From positions 62,001 through 126,000 of the forward strand of contig NZ_JBBEOG010000005.1 of assembly GCF_037860835.1 (NCBI RefSeq): 64,000 nucleotides of DNA, in the 5' to 3' direction. The notes beneath the pieces were generated by a model. That model was not told where the DNA came from. It did no database searches and worked only from the letters and a program-made list of their open reading frames with translations. The stretch's first letter is position 1. Each line of letters starts with the position of its first letter. This DNA comes from Aquipuribacter nitratireducens. GTDB lineage: Bacteria; Actinomycetota; Actinomycetes; Actinomycetales; JBBAYJ01. Shown in pieces: positions 24,797 through 33,628 of this stretch. The translations under genes and the position numbers were made by a program.

Positions 24797-25921
24797 ATGT
24801 CCATCCGTCCGCACCGCCGCACCCGAGCCCTGCTCTCCCTGTCCGTCGTCGCCCTGCTGGCCCTCGCCGCCTGCGGGGACGACGGCGGCGACACCAGCCC
24901 CGAGGACGGCGCCACCGACGCGGGTGGTGCCGCCACGACCGACGCAGGCGCCACCGACGGTGCCACCGAGGGCGGCGCAGACGAGGGCGCCGGCGGGGAC
25001 GAGGAGCCCGTGGAGCTGTCGTTCGCGAACAGCTATCCCGACACGCACCCCCACAACGAGTGCGGCGCCTTCGTCGTCCGCGACACGCTCGGCGAGGGTG
25101 ACTCGGGCATCAGCATCGAGGTCTTCTCCAACAGCCAGCTCGGCCCGGACGCGGAGCGGTTCACGTCCGTGGCCTCGGGCGACATCGACATCGACATCCA
25201 GGGCAGCTCGGCCATCTCGGCGAGCTTCCCGGAGATCGGCGCCCTCGACGCCGCCTACGCCTTCGAGGGGCCGGACGCGCTCTTCGAGTTCGTCGACAGC
25301 CCCGCCTTCGAGGACCTGCAGGAGCGGATGCTCGAGGCGACGGGCGTCCGGGTGCTCGACGTCTGGTACTTCGGCATGCGCCACTTCACGGCCAACCAGC
25401 CGATCCGCACCTCGGAGGACTTCTCCGGTCTGCGGATGCGCTTCCCCGACAGCCCCCAGTACCTCGCGAACGCGGAGGCGCTCGGCGCCACGGCCGTGCC
25501 GGTGGCGTTCGAGGAGGTGTACCTGGCTCTGCAGCAGGGGACGATCGACGGGCAGGAGAACCCCATCCCGACGATCCGCGACCTCAACCTCCCCGAGGTG
25601 CAGAGCCACGTCAGCCTGACCGGTCACCAGGTCGGGTCCGTGCTCGCGATCGTGTCCGAGGACACGTGGCAGAGCCTCAGCCAGGGGCAGCAGGAGGCCC
25701 TGCAGGCCGCGATCAGCGAGACGCGCGACGGTGACCGGCAGTGCGTCGAGGACGCCGAGGCCGAGCTCGTCCAGCAGTGGCAGGACGAGGGGACCATGGA
25801 GGTCGTCGAGGACGTCGACCGTGAGGCCTTCGCCCAGCAGGCGGAGGAGTACTTCATGGAGAACTACTCCGGCGACCAGCTCGCGCTCTACGAGCAGATC
25901 CGCGAGATCGCCAACCAGTGA
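24797..25921 (+). CDS. TRAP transporter solute-binding lipoprotein (DctP family)
   Basis: 374 residues; ATG 24797 with AGGAGA upstream. The lipobox LALAAC places the lipid-anchored Cys at 26. A long Asp/Thr/Gly/Ala-rich linker (residues ~27-74) keeps the binding domain off the membrane. The fold has the DctP signatures 'FANSYPDTHPHN', 'DFSGLRMRFPDSPQYLANAEALGATAVPV', 'EVYLALQQGTIDGQENP'; the Arg in 'LRMRF' normally binds the substrate carboxylate. It delivers an organic acid to the DctQ/DctM pair, whose genes are split from it by an SDR gene. A hairpin just after the stop may adjust the ratio of binding protein to membrane parts. Confidence 0.9.
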   Translation: MSIRPHRRTRALLSLSVVALLALAACGDDGGDTSPEDGATDAGGAATTDAGATDGATEGGADEGAGGDEEPVELSFANSYPDTHPHNECGAFVVRDTLGEGDSGISIEVFSNSQLGPDAERFTSVASGDIDIDIQGSSAISASFPEIGALDAAYAFEGPDALFEFVDSPAFEDLQERMLEATGVRVLDVWYFGMRHFTANQPIRTSEDFSGLRMRFPDSPQYLANAEALGATAVPVAFEEVYLALQQGTIDGQENPIPTIRDLNLPEVQSHVSLTGHQVGSVLAIVSEDTWQSLSQGQQEALQAAISETRDGDRQCVEDAEAELVQQWQDEGTMEVVEDVDREAFAQQAEEYFMENYSGDQLALYEQIREIANQ

Positions 25922-25927
25922 CGCCCG

Positions 25928-25963
25928 GCGCCGCCCCCGGTGCCCCTACGCCGGGGGCGGCGC
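25928..25963 (+). terminator. Attenuator-like hairpin after dctP-type gene
   Basis: 13-bp stem GCGCCGCCCCCGG / CCGGGGGCGGCGC with a 10-base loop, 7 bp after the stop. It sits inside an otherwise continuous operon. It could be a partial terminator or an RNA-stabilising stem. Confidence 0.65.
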
Positions 25964-25987
25964 TGTGCCATCCATGAGGAGCAGCAC

Positions 25988-26734
25988 GTGCAGGCACTTG
26001 TCACCGGGGGCCGTGGCGGGATCGGTCGCGCGGTCGTCGCCGGCCTGGAGGCCGACGGCTACGACGTCGTCGTCGCCGATGTAACCCCCGCCCCACCGGC
26101 CAGCACGCACGTCCGGCACGTGCAGGTGGACCTCAGCGCCGAGGCAGGAGTCAGGGAGGCCGTCGCCGCTGCGGCCTCCACCGGCGGCATCGACGCGCTC
26201 GTGGGGTGCGTCGGCATCTCCCCGAAGCGCGACGGGCGCGCGGCCGCACTCCACGAGCTGTCCACCGAGGAGTGGGAGACGGTGTTCCGGGTCAACGTCA
26301 CCTCCGTGTTCCTCACACTCCGGGAGGCCTGGCCCGTTCTCACCGACGGGGTCGGGAGCGTGGTGAACCTCGTCTCGGTGGTGGCCAAGCTCGGAGCCGC
26401 CGGACCCCCGGAGACGTCGTTCGGGCTGCTGCACCCGGCCGGGGCCCACTACTGCGCCTCGAAGGCCGCTCTCGCGAGCCTGACCGCATCCGCGTCCCGT
26501 GCCCTCGCGCCTCGCGGTATCCGCTGCAACGGCGTCGCCCCGGGCGTGATCGGCTCGGGCATGAAGGGGTCCACCGACCCCGCCGTCCAGGAACGGATGG
26601 TGAGGCAGCTGCCGCTCGGCCGGGCAGGCGAGCCGGAGGAGGTGGCGGACGTGGTCCGCTTCCTCGTGTCGCCCGCCGCGCGCTACGTCACCGGCGAGAT
26701 CATCGACGTGGACGGTGGCTGGGTCCCCGACTGA
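25988..26734 (+). CDS. Short-chain dehydrogenase/reductase
   Basis: 248 residues from GTG 25988 (GAGGAG upstream). The cofactor motif T-G-G-R-G-G-I-G is at residues ~6-13, the catalytic Ser in 'NLVSVVAKL', and Tyr-x-x-x-Lys in 'HYCASKAAL'; the C-terminal 'YVTGEIIDVDGGW' is typical of classical SDRs. It sits between the TRAP genes for the binding protein and the small membrane subunit. It is likely a pathway oxidoreductase acting on a hydroxyl or keto group of the imported compound. Confidence 0.85.
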   Translation: MQALVTGGRGGIGRAVVAGLEADGYDVVVADVTPAPPASTHVRHVQVDLSAEAGVREAVAAAASTGGIDALVGCVGISPKRDGRAAALHELSTEEWETVFRVNVTSVFLTLREAWPVLTDGVGSVVNLVSVVAKLGAAGPPETSFGLLHPAGAHYCASKAALASLTASASRALAPRGIRCNGVAPGVIGSGMKGSTDPAVQERMVRQLPLGRAGEPEEVADVVRFLVSPAARYVTGEIIDVDGGWVPD

Positions 26735-26786
26735 TCGTCGGAGTCCGTCGCGCGACATCCGCTCACGACCTCGACGAGGAGGAAGC

Positions 26787-27404
26787 ATGGCCCAGACCGT
26801 CAGGGTCGAGACAGGGCACGAGGTCTACCGGCCCGGCCCCGTGGGACGCGTCCTGCGCACGGTCGAGCTCGTCGAGCTCGTGCTGGGGGGCGTCCTCCTC
26901 GTCCTCATCCTCGTCCTCGTGTCGTCGCAGGTGGTCGCCCGGGTGACGCCGCTGGACAACCCGGTCTGGACCGGTGAGGTCGCGCGGTTCAGCCTCTTCT
27001 GGCTCGCCTTCGGCATCGCGGGCTACCTGATGGGCCGCGAGGAGCACGTCACGCTGACCGCGGTGGACGCCGTCCTCCCCCGCCTGGGCAAGATCATCGT
27101 CCACCGCTTCTCGTTGCTGGTGGTGGCGGCGACCTGCCTCGTCTTCGCCTACGAGGGCTACGACCTGCTGAGCTCCACCGGCCGGCTGCGAACCCCCGCC
27201 GCCGGGATCCCCGTCGGCTGGCTGTACATCCTCCCCACCGCCGGGATGCTCCTCACCGCCGCGCGGGCCCTGCTCATCGTGGCGCTGCCCGCTGCCCGCC
27301 CGATCCCCCATCCACCCGAGACGGCCGACGTCGTCGGGACCGCCCTCCAGGAAGGGCCTCCCGACGACCCCACCGTCGGGCGGAGCGAGAGGACACCGGC
27401 ATGA
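26787..27404 (+). CDS. TRAP transporter small membrane subunit (DctQ family)
   Basis: 205 residues from ATG 26787 (GAGGAGGA upstream). It has four hydrophobic segments, the first at about 30-55 ('LVLGGVLLVLILVLVSSQVV') with the family pattern 'WTGEVARFSLFWLAFGIAGYLMGREEHVTL' spread over the second. The C-terminal tail is longer than usual and hydrophilic. The stop overlaps the DctM start (ATGA). It forms the integral membrane complex with DctM. Confidence 0.88.
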   Translation: MAQTVRVETGHEVYRPGPVGRVLRTVELVELVLGGVLLVLILVLVSSQVVARVTPLDNPVWTGEVARFSLFWLAFGIAGYLMGREEHVTLTAVDAVLPRLGKIIVHRFSLLVVAATCLVFAYEGYDLLSSTGRLRTPAAGIPVGWLYILPTAGMLLTAARALLIVALPAARPIPHPPETADVVGTALQEGPPDDPTVGRSERTPA

Positions 27405-28675
27405 CCGTCACCGTGATGGCCATCGCGATCGCGCTGCTCATCGCCCTCCGCATCCCCATCGCCTTCGCGATCCTCGGACCCTGCCTGCTCTACATGTGGA
27501 CGAGCGGGCAGTCGGTCGGCCTGGCGATGCGCACCGCCACCGGCGGGGTCAACAGCTGGCCGCTGCTCGCTGTGCCGCTCTTCATCCTGGTCGGCGTCCT
27601 GGCCACCCGGGCCGGCATCGCCGACCGCATGTTCGCGCTCGCCCTGGCCCTCCTGGGCCGACTCCGCGGTGCCCTGGGCTACGTCAACGTCGGCGTCAGC
27701 CTGGGCTTCTCCTGGATGAACGGCTCCGCGCTGGCGGACGCGGCCGGTGTCGGGGCCATCCAGGTCCCGCAGATGGTGAAGAACGGCTACCCCCGGCCCT
27801 TCGCGATCGGACTGACCGCGTCGTCGTCCGTCATCGGGCCGATCATGCCCCCGAGCATCCCGGCCGTCGTGTTCGCCTCCGTCGCCGCCGTCTCGACCAG
27901 CGCGCTCTTCGCCGCCGCGGTGGTTCCCGCCTTCATCATCGCGATGCTCCTGACGGCCTTCGTCTGGTTCTGGGCGCGCAAGCGGGAGGACCTGAGGAGC
28001 GTGCGGTTCTCCTGGCGGGAGGTCGGTCGCACCGCCGTCGCCGGCGTGGGTGCCCTCCTTGCGCCCGTGGTCATCCTGGGCGGCATCCTGTCCGGTTTCT
28101 TCACTCCCACGGAGGCCGCTGCCGTCGGTGCCCTCTACATGCTCCTGCTGGGCTTCCTCTACCGGACGCTCACTGTGCGCAACCTCCCTCGGGTGTTCGC
28201 CGACGCGGCGGTGACGACGGCATCGATCATGGTGATCCTCGGGGCGTCGGCGCTCCTCGGGTGGATCCTCGCCCGCGAGCGGGTGCCGCAGACGCTCGCC
28301 GGCCTGTTCCTCGAGATCAGCGACAGCCCCATCGTCTTCCTGCTCCTGGTGAACGTGCTGCTGCTGGTGCTCGGCGCAGTGCTCGAGCCCACGTCCGCGC
28401 TGGTGATCGGCGTGCCCGTCCTGCTGCCCGTCGCCGTCCAGCTGGGCATCGACCCGGTGCACTTCGGCGTCATCGTGGTGCTCAACCTCATGCTCGGGCT
28501 CCTCACGCCACCCATCGGCGGCGTCCTGTTCGTGCTGAGCTCGGTCACCCGGACACCGGTCGCGGAGGTGTTCCGGGGCGTCGCACCGTTCCTGGTGCCG
28601 CTCGCCGCCGCCCTGCTGCTCGTGACCTTCGCGCCCGGGCTCGTGCTGTGGCTGCCGGGGGTGCTCGGGTTGTGA
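27401..28675 (+). CDS. TRAP transporter large permease subunit (DctM family)
   Basis: 424 residues with about 12 hydrophobic segments. Family signatures are 'LLAVPLFILVGVLATRAGIADRMF', 'SWMNGSALADAAGVGAI', 'ASSSVIGPIMPPSIPAVVF', 'GGILSGFFTPTEAAAVG' and 'GLLTPPIGGVLFV', given as landmarks in that order. It couples Na+ or H+ flow to uptake of the acid presented by the binding lipoprotein. The start overlaps DctQ and the stop overlaps the next GTG, so expression is tightly coupled. Confidence 0.92.
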   Translation: MTVTVMAIAIALLIALRIPIAFAILGPCLLYMWTSGQSVGLAMRTATGGVNSWPLLAVPLFILVGVLATRAGIADRMFALALALLGRLRGALGYVNVGVSLGFSWMNGSALADAAGVGAIQVPQMVKNGYPRPFAIGLTASSSVIGPIMPPSIPAVVFASVAAVSTSALFAAAVVPAFIIAMLLTAFVWFWARKREDLRSVRFSWREVGRTAVAGVGALLAPVVILGGILSGFFTPTEAAAVGALYMLLLGFLYRTLTVRNLPRVFADAAVTTASIMVILGASALLGWILARERVPQTLAGLFLEISDSPIVFLLLVNVLLLVLGAVLEPTSALVIGVPVLLPVAVQLGIDPVHFGVIVVLNLMLGLLTPPIGGVLFVLSSVTRTPVAEVFRGVAPFLVPLAAALLLVTFAPGLVLWLPGVLGL

Positions 28676-30666
28676 GCGGCCTTTCGGGGCGTGCCGCCGG
28701 CCGACCTCTGACCCTTCGAGGGGTGCTGCTGCGCAACCGGGTCGTCGCGGCGCCGATGGAGCGCAACTACTGCGACCTCGCCGGCCGCGCCACCCAGCGC
28801 TACGTGGACTACCTCGGCGCGAGGGCCGCCGGCGGTGCGGCCCTCGTGTTCACGGAGTCGAGCTACGTCTCCCAGGTGTCGAAGGCGCGCCCGCACCAGA
28901 TGGGCATGCACGACGACGCCGTGGTGCCCGCGCTGCGCGCCGTGGCCGACGCCGTCCACGCCGGCGGCGCGCTCCTGGGCGTGGAGCTCAACCACGCGGG
29001 GCGCGTCGTGCCGTCGACCGTCTCGCAGCAGGTGCCCGTCGCGCCGTCCGCCGTCGCGTGCCGCGAGATCGGGGGCGAACTGCCGCATGCGCTGAGCGAG
29101 GCAGAGGTCCAGGACGTGGTCCATGACTTCGCCGAGGCGGCGCGGCGTGCCGTCCGAGGCGGCGCAGACGTCATCTCCGTGCACGGGGCGCACGGCTACC
29201 TCATCGGGCAGTTCCTGTCCCCGCGGTCCAACCTCAGGACCGACCGCTACGGGCAGCCGACGGCCTTCCTCACCGACGTCGTCCGAGCGGTGCGAGGTGC
29301 GGTGGGGGAGAAAGTGCCCGTCTTCCTCCGGTTGTCGGCCTTCGAGGGGCTGCCCGGCGGTCTCGACGTCGAGGCGTCCCTGGCGCTCGTCGACCAGATA
29401 CCCCTGGACGCCGTCGACGTGCTCGACCTCTCCGCCGGCACCTACGGCGCGGGACACTGGATCACTCCCAGCGGGGAGGTCGCCGAGGGGTACCTCGCCG
29501 ACATCGCCGCGCGGTACCGACGCCGTAGCGGGCTCCCGGTGTCGGTGGCCGGGCGTGTCGTGTCACCGGACGTCGCGGAGCGACTGCTCGACTGCGGCGC
29601 TGTCGACCTCGTCGCATCGGCCCGTGCGCTGCACGCGGACCCGGCGTGGGCCCGTCACGTCGTCGAGGGCACGCAGCCGCGGCCGTGCATCGCGTGCAAC
29701 CAGGGCTGCGCAGACGTCATCTTCACGGGTCGCCCGCTGTGGTGCGCCGCCAACCCGGGCACCGGTCGAGAGGGCCGAGCCCGCCCCGTCGTCGTCCGTG
29801 ACCGCCCACCGACCGTAGCCGTCGTCGGTGGGGGCCCGGCGGGCCTCCAGGCCGCGCACGTGCTGGCGAGCGGAGGCGCCCGGGTGGTGCTGCACGAGCG
29901 CAGCGCCGTGCTCGGTGGGCAGCACGCCCTGGCGTCCCGGTTGCGCGCCAAACCCCAGTTCGGGCGGCTGCTCACGTGGTTCACCGCCGAGCTGGCACGC
30001 CTGCACGTCGAGGTGCGTCTCGCCTCGGAACCCGATCCGGGTGAGGTGCTGCACGCGGTGGACGGCGTCGTGCTCGCGCTCGGCGCCGAGGACTACCTGC
30101 CCCAGGTCCCCGGGGTCGACCACCCCCGCGTCGTCGGCATCCGCAGGTGGTTGCAGGAGCGCTCCGCGGAGGTGGAGCACGTCGCTGTCTGGGGCGCGGA
30201 CCGTGCGGCCGTCTACGTCGCGGACGACCTCGCCTCCCGCGGGGTCGAGGTCACGCTGATAGCGCGAGCCGACGGTCTCGCGACCGACGCAGGAGCACGG
30301 GAGCGGCTCCACGCGGTCGAGCGCCTCCACGCGTCCGCCGCTGTCCGGCTGCACCTGGGCGCGGTCTTGACCGAGGTGCTGCCGGCCACCCTGCGCCTCT
30401 CCACGGCTGACGGTGTATCCGAGGTGGCGGCGGCCGGTCCGGTCCTGGTGTCGCAGGGCGCGATCCCGGCGGAAGGCTGGCAGCCCTGGAGCACCAGCGA
30501 CGGCACGCCGGTCGAGCGTGCGGTCGGACCCGACCTCGCCACCTTCGACGCCGCCCTGCGGTACGGGCAGTCGGCGGCGGAGCGGCTGCTGCTCACCCTG
30601 TCGGGAGCCACCACCCGCGCCACCACCCCTGCCATCAGCGAGCGCGCGCTTCAGGCCGCGCCGTGA
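28672..30666 (+). CDS. Old-yellow-enzyme-type NAD(P)H:flavin oxidoreductase with Fe-S and FAD domains
   Basis: 664 residues in the layout of 2,4-dienoyl-CoA reductase/trimethylamine dehydrogenase. The FMN TIM barrel (1-330) includes 'APMERNYCD', 'GVELNHAGR' and 'HGAHGYLIGQFLSPRSNLRTD'. The [4Fe-4S] cysteines are C339, C342, C346 and C358 ('CIACNQGC...C'). A second nucleotide-binding part starts with 'VAVVGGGPAGLQAA' (about 382). The FAD/NAD parts look somewhat shortened. GTG 28672 overlaps the DctM stop. It probably reduces an activated C=C bond or oxidises an amine of the pathway substrate. Confidence 0.87.
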   Translation: MSGLSGRAAGRPLTLRGVLLRNRVVAAPMERNYCDLAGRATQRYVDYLGARAAGGAALVFTESSYVSQVSKARPHQMGMHDDAVVPALRAVADAVHAGGALLGVELNHAGRVVPSTVSQQVPVAPSAVACREIGGELPHALSEAEVQDVVHDFAEAARRAVRGGADVISVHGAHGYLIGQFLSPRSNLRTDRYGQPTAFLTDVVRAVRGAVGEKVPVFLRLSAFEGLPGGLDVEASLALVDQIPLDAVDVLDLSAGTYGAGHWITPSGEVAEGYLADIAARYRRRSGLPVSVAGRVVSPDVAERLLDCGAVDLVASARALHADPAWARHVVEGTQPRPCIACNQGCADVIFTGRPLWCAANPGTGREGRARPVVVRDRPPTVAVVGGGPAGLQAAHVLASGGARVVLHERSAVLGGQHALASRLRAKPQFGRLLTWFTAELARLHVEVRLASEPDPGEVLHAVDGVVLALGAEDYLPQVPGVDHPRVVGIRRWLQERSAEVEHVAVWGADRAAVYVADDLASRGVEVTLIARADGLATDAGARERLHAVERLHASAAVRLHLGAVLTEVLPATLRLSTADGVSEVAAAGPVLVSQGAIPAEGWQPWSTSDGTPVERAVGPDLATFDAALRYGQSAAERLLLTLSGATTRATTPAISERALQAAP

Positions 30667-31490
30667 CCATCACGCTGGTGCTGGAGCGCACGAGCGTCAG
30701 CACCTACACGACGCTCTGGAGGGAGGACGTCGGCGCGTTCTGCCAGGCCGTCGCCGAGGCGGGGTTCACGTCCATCGAGGTCCTCGCCGCGCCTCCGGAG
30801 GTCGACCTGGAGGACGTGGCAGCAGCCAGCGGGCGCCTCAACCGCGCCGTGAGAAGTACGGGCCTGACCGTGACGAGCGTCGTGCCGTCCGGTGTCGACG
30901 TCAACCTCGCCAGCGTCCAGGCAGGTGTGAGGGCCTGGAGCCGAGAGCAGTTCCGCAGGACCGCGCACCTCGCTGCGCTGCTGGGTGCCCCCGCCATGGT
31001 CGTGCACCCCGGGCGCCGGCACCCGCTGCGCCCACCACCCGTCGACGTGCTCGTCGGGCACGTGCGGGACGGCCTGACGGATGTGGTCGACGTCGCCAGG
31101 CGGGAGGGGGTGCAGGTGCTGCTCGAGAACGTGCCGACGGGCCTGCTCGACACGGGCGCGGAGTGCCTGGCGCTGACGGACGACGTGGAGGGGCTCGGTC
31201 TGGTGTACGACGTCGCCAACGGTCACATGGTCGAGGACGTGGGAGTCGCCCTTCGCCTGCTGGGACGCCGCCTGCAGCTGGTGCACCTGTCCGACACCCG
31301 ACGCGACCGGTGGCTGCACGACCCCGTCGGGTCAGGCGACGTGCCGTGGGGCGCGGTCCTGGCCGCACTCGACGACGTCGGCTACGGCGGTCCGTTGGTG
31401 CTCGAGACCCTGCACGAGCAGCCGGGAGCCACCGGCTTCCTGCGCGACCTCGAGCACCTGTCGCACCCCTCAGCCCGAGCGCGCGCATGA
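30663..31490 (+). CDS. Sugar-phosphate-isomerase/epimerase-type TIM-barrel protein
   Basis: 275 residues of the xylose-isomerase-like AP_endonuc_2 fold. The metal-site region is visible as 'VQVLLENVP' (Glu), 'GLVYDVANGHMVED' (Asp, His), 'LQLVHLSDTRRDR' (His, Asp) and 'GPLVLETL' (late Glu). The usual metal-ligand set looks complete, unlike the barrel at 12812. The start is GTG 30663 overlapping the previous stop (GTGA). The enzyme probably isomerises or dehydrates a hydroxy acid or sugar acid. Confidence 0.82.
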   Translation: MTITLVLERTSVSTYTTLWREDVGAFCQAVAEAGFTSIEVLAAPPEVDLEDVAAASGRLNRAVRSTGLTVTSVVPSGVDVNLASVQAGVRAWSREQFRRTAHLAALLGAPAMVVHPGRRHPLRPPPVDVLVGHVRDGLTDVVDVARREGVQVLLENVPTGLLDTGAECLALTDDVEGLGLVYDVANGHMVEDVGVALRLLGRRLQLVHLSDTRRDRWLHDPVGSGDVPWGAVLAALDDVGYGGPLVLETLHEQPGATGFLRDLEHLSHPSARARA

Positions 31491-32494
31491 AGGCCGTCTG
31501 CCTGACGGCCCCCAGGCGCGTCGTGGTGATGGACGTGCCCGAGCCCGACGTCGGACCGGGAGAGGTGCTCGTGCAGGTCCGTGCCGTCGGGCTGTGCGGG
31601 TCGGACCTCACGGTGTTCGACGGCGACAAGGCAGTCCCGGCGACGCCGTGGGTGCTCGGTCACGAGTGCGGCGGCACGGTCGTCTCCGTCGGCGCCGGGG
31701 TCGACGCGTCCCTCGTCGGTCGGACGGTCGTCGTGGAACCGAACGTCCCCTGTCGGTCCTGCGGCGCGTGCCGTGAGAGCAGGACGTCGCTGTGCCCGCA
31801 CCGCCGCATCCTCGGCATGAACGTGCCGGGAGTCCTCGCGGAGCGGGTCGTCGTGCCCGGTGATCACGCGTGGCCAGTACCGGACGACTGGCCGCCGCAG
31901 CTCCTCGCACTCGTCGAGCCGCTCGCCGTGGCCGTGGCCGCCGTCCGCCGTGCCGGTCTGGTCGGCGGGGAGGACGTCGCCGTCGTCGGGGGCGGGGCGC
32001 TGGGTCTGCAGCTCTGCCTGGCGCTGGTCGCCGCAGGGCACAGCCCGTCGGTGGTCGACCTCGACCCGGCCCGCGTCGCCGCCGCCGAGACGATCGGTGC
32101 CCGGGCCCACGACGACACCAGGCGGTACGACGTGGTGCTCGAGACCGCAGGTGCGCCCGGAGCGGTTGCGGGCGCCGTCGAGCTGGCGAAGCCCGGTGGA
32201 CGGGTCGTCCTCATGGGTCTGCCCCCGCGACCGGTCGAGCTGCCGGTCTCCGAGGTCGTCCGCCGCGGCCTGGTCGTCCTCGGCTCGATCATCTACGACC
32301 ACCCGCAGGACTTCCGGCAGGCGGTACGGCTGGCTGGTGCGGCGGAGGTCCGCGCCGTCGCAGCGGGGCTCGGCGCGGGTCGGTCGCCGGGTGAGGCGGC
32401 GCTCGCCTTCGAACAGGCGCGGAGTCGGCCGACCAAGTCCTGGGTGGACTGCTCGTCGTGGTCCGCACCCGGCGACGAGCCGGACAGGGAGTGA
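31487..32494 (+). CDS. Zinc-dependent medium-chain alcohol/polyol dehydrogenase
   Basis: 335 residues from ATG 31487 (overlaps previous stop). The catalytic zinc residues are in 'GLCGSDLTVF' and 'VLGHECGG'. The structural zinc is bound by four cysteines in 'CRSCGACRESRTSLC'. The cofactor motif is 'VAVVGGGALGLQLCLALV' followed by 'VVDLDPARVAAA', where Asp favours NAD. It resembles threonine or L-idonate/sorbitol dehydrogenases. It would oxidise a secondary alcohol in the pathway. Confidence 0.88.
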   Translation: MKAVCLTAPRRVVVMDVPEPDVGPGEVLVQVRAVGLCGSDLTVFDGDKAVPATPWVLGHECGGTVVSVGAGVDASLVGRTVVVEPNVPCRSCGACRESRTSLCPHRRILGMNVPGVLAERVVVPGDHAWPVPDDWPPQLLALVEPLAVAVAAVRRAGLVGGEDVAVVGGGALGLQLCLALVAAGHSPSVVDLDPARVAAAETIGARAHDDTRRYDVVLETAGAPGAVAGAVELAKPGGRVVLMGLPPRPVELPVSEVVRRGLVVLGSIIYDHPQDFRQAVRLAGAAEVRAVAAGLGAGRSPGEAALAFEQARSRPTKSWVDCSSWSAPGDEPDRE

Positions 32495-33426
32495 AGGGAT
32501 CCGAGCCGCCGGTGGGACGGCTGCTGCCGGAGCACTCCCACCCCCCGACCAAGGACCTCGCCCTGCTCTCGTTCGCGGTCCTCTGCGGGTCGACGGCGCC
32601 TCCGCTCATGGCCGCGCTCGCGGTTCCCGCCGTCGCCATCGCGTTCTGGCGCAACGCCTTGGCGCTCGTCGTCGTCTGGCCGACCGCACTGCTCCGGCAG
32701 CGCGGTGGCTTCCGCGCCCTGACGCCGCGGGTCGGGCTGGCCGTCGCCTTCGCGGCCGCGATGCTCGGACTGCACTTCGCGGGGATGGCCACGGCACTGC
32801 AGTACACGTCGGTCGCCTCGGCCGCGGCGCTGGTCTGCTCGCAGTCCATCTGGGCCGCGCTCTTCGCCCGCGTGCTGGGGGAACGGCTGCCGCCGCTCGC
32901 GTGGGTCGGCACCCTGGTCGCGCTGTCCGGTGTCGTCGCCGTGACGGGGGTCGACCTGACGCTGTCGCGCAGCACGCTGCTGGGCAACGCGCTCGCCGTG
33001 GTCGCGGGCATGGCAGGCGGGGCCTACATGGTGACCGGTGGGGTCGTGCGGCGCCGGTTGGGTGTGCACGTGTACACGGCCGTTTGCTACACGATGTGCG
33101 CGCTGATGATGCTGGCCCTTGCCGTGGCCCTCGGGCAGGACCTCTGGGGCTACTCCGCGGTGGCGTGGAGCCAGCTCGTCGCCCTCACCGTCCTGGCGCA
33201 GCTGCTGGGGCACTCGCTGTTCAACTTCGTCATGAGGTCGGTCAGCCCCAGCTTCGTCTCACTCGGCCAGCTCTTCACCATGCCGGTGTCGGCTCTGCTC
33301 GCAGCGATCTTCTTGCGGCAGGCACCACCTCTCATGGCGCTGCCCGCATTAGCCCTGATGCTGGCGGGCACCGCCGTGGTCGTGCTGACCCAGCGGCGTC
33401 GAGCTGCCGTCACGGAGGGCGCGTGA
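32491..33426 (+). CDS. EamA/DMT-family transporter
   Basis: 311 residues from GTG 32491 (overlaps ADH stop). There are about ten hydrophobic segments in two repeats of five. A motif region 'AFWRNALALVVVWP' in the first repeat and 'FVSLGQLFTMPVSALLAAIFL' in the second fit the DMT superfamily. As the last gene of the operon it may export a pathway product or toxic intermediate. The 202 bp that follow hold nothing I can identify. Confidence 0.85.
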   Translation: MKGSEPPVGRLLPEHSHPPTKDLALLSFAVLCGSTAPPLMAALAVPAVAIAFWRNALALVVVWPTALLRQRGGFRALTPRVGLAVAFAAAMLGLHFAGMATALQYTSVASAAALVCSQSIWAALFARVLGERLPPLAWVGTLVALSGVVAVTGVDLTLSRSTLLGNALAVVAGMAGGAYMVTGGVVRRRLGVHVYTAVCYTMCALMMLALAVALGQDLWGYSAVAWSQLVALTVLAQLLGHSLFNFVMRSVSPSFVSLGQLFTMPVSALLAAIFLRQAPPLMALPALALMLAGTAVVVLTQRRRAAVTEGA

Positions 33427-33628
33427 CGGGACCGCCGCTGCGTCATCCGTCGAGGTAGTGGAGCCTCGGAAATGGCGCCGCGTAGATGGTCGATGCGAGG
33501 CAGCGACGGCGGTCGGGGCGGTGCTCACGTCCGGCCCGGAGAATCGACCGACGTGGCGATGGCGCCGTCGACGGCGGTGGGGCGGGGGCCGGTCCGGACG
33601 TCGAGGGCTGCCCGGCCACCCGTTGGGC

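Noticed and set aside
27496-28671. 5' extension of the OYE gene to a 1056-residue protein
   Set aside because: The extension lies in another frame of the DctM gene; homology starts at GTG 28672, which overlaps the DctM stop.
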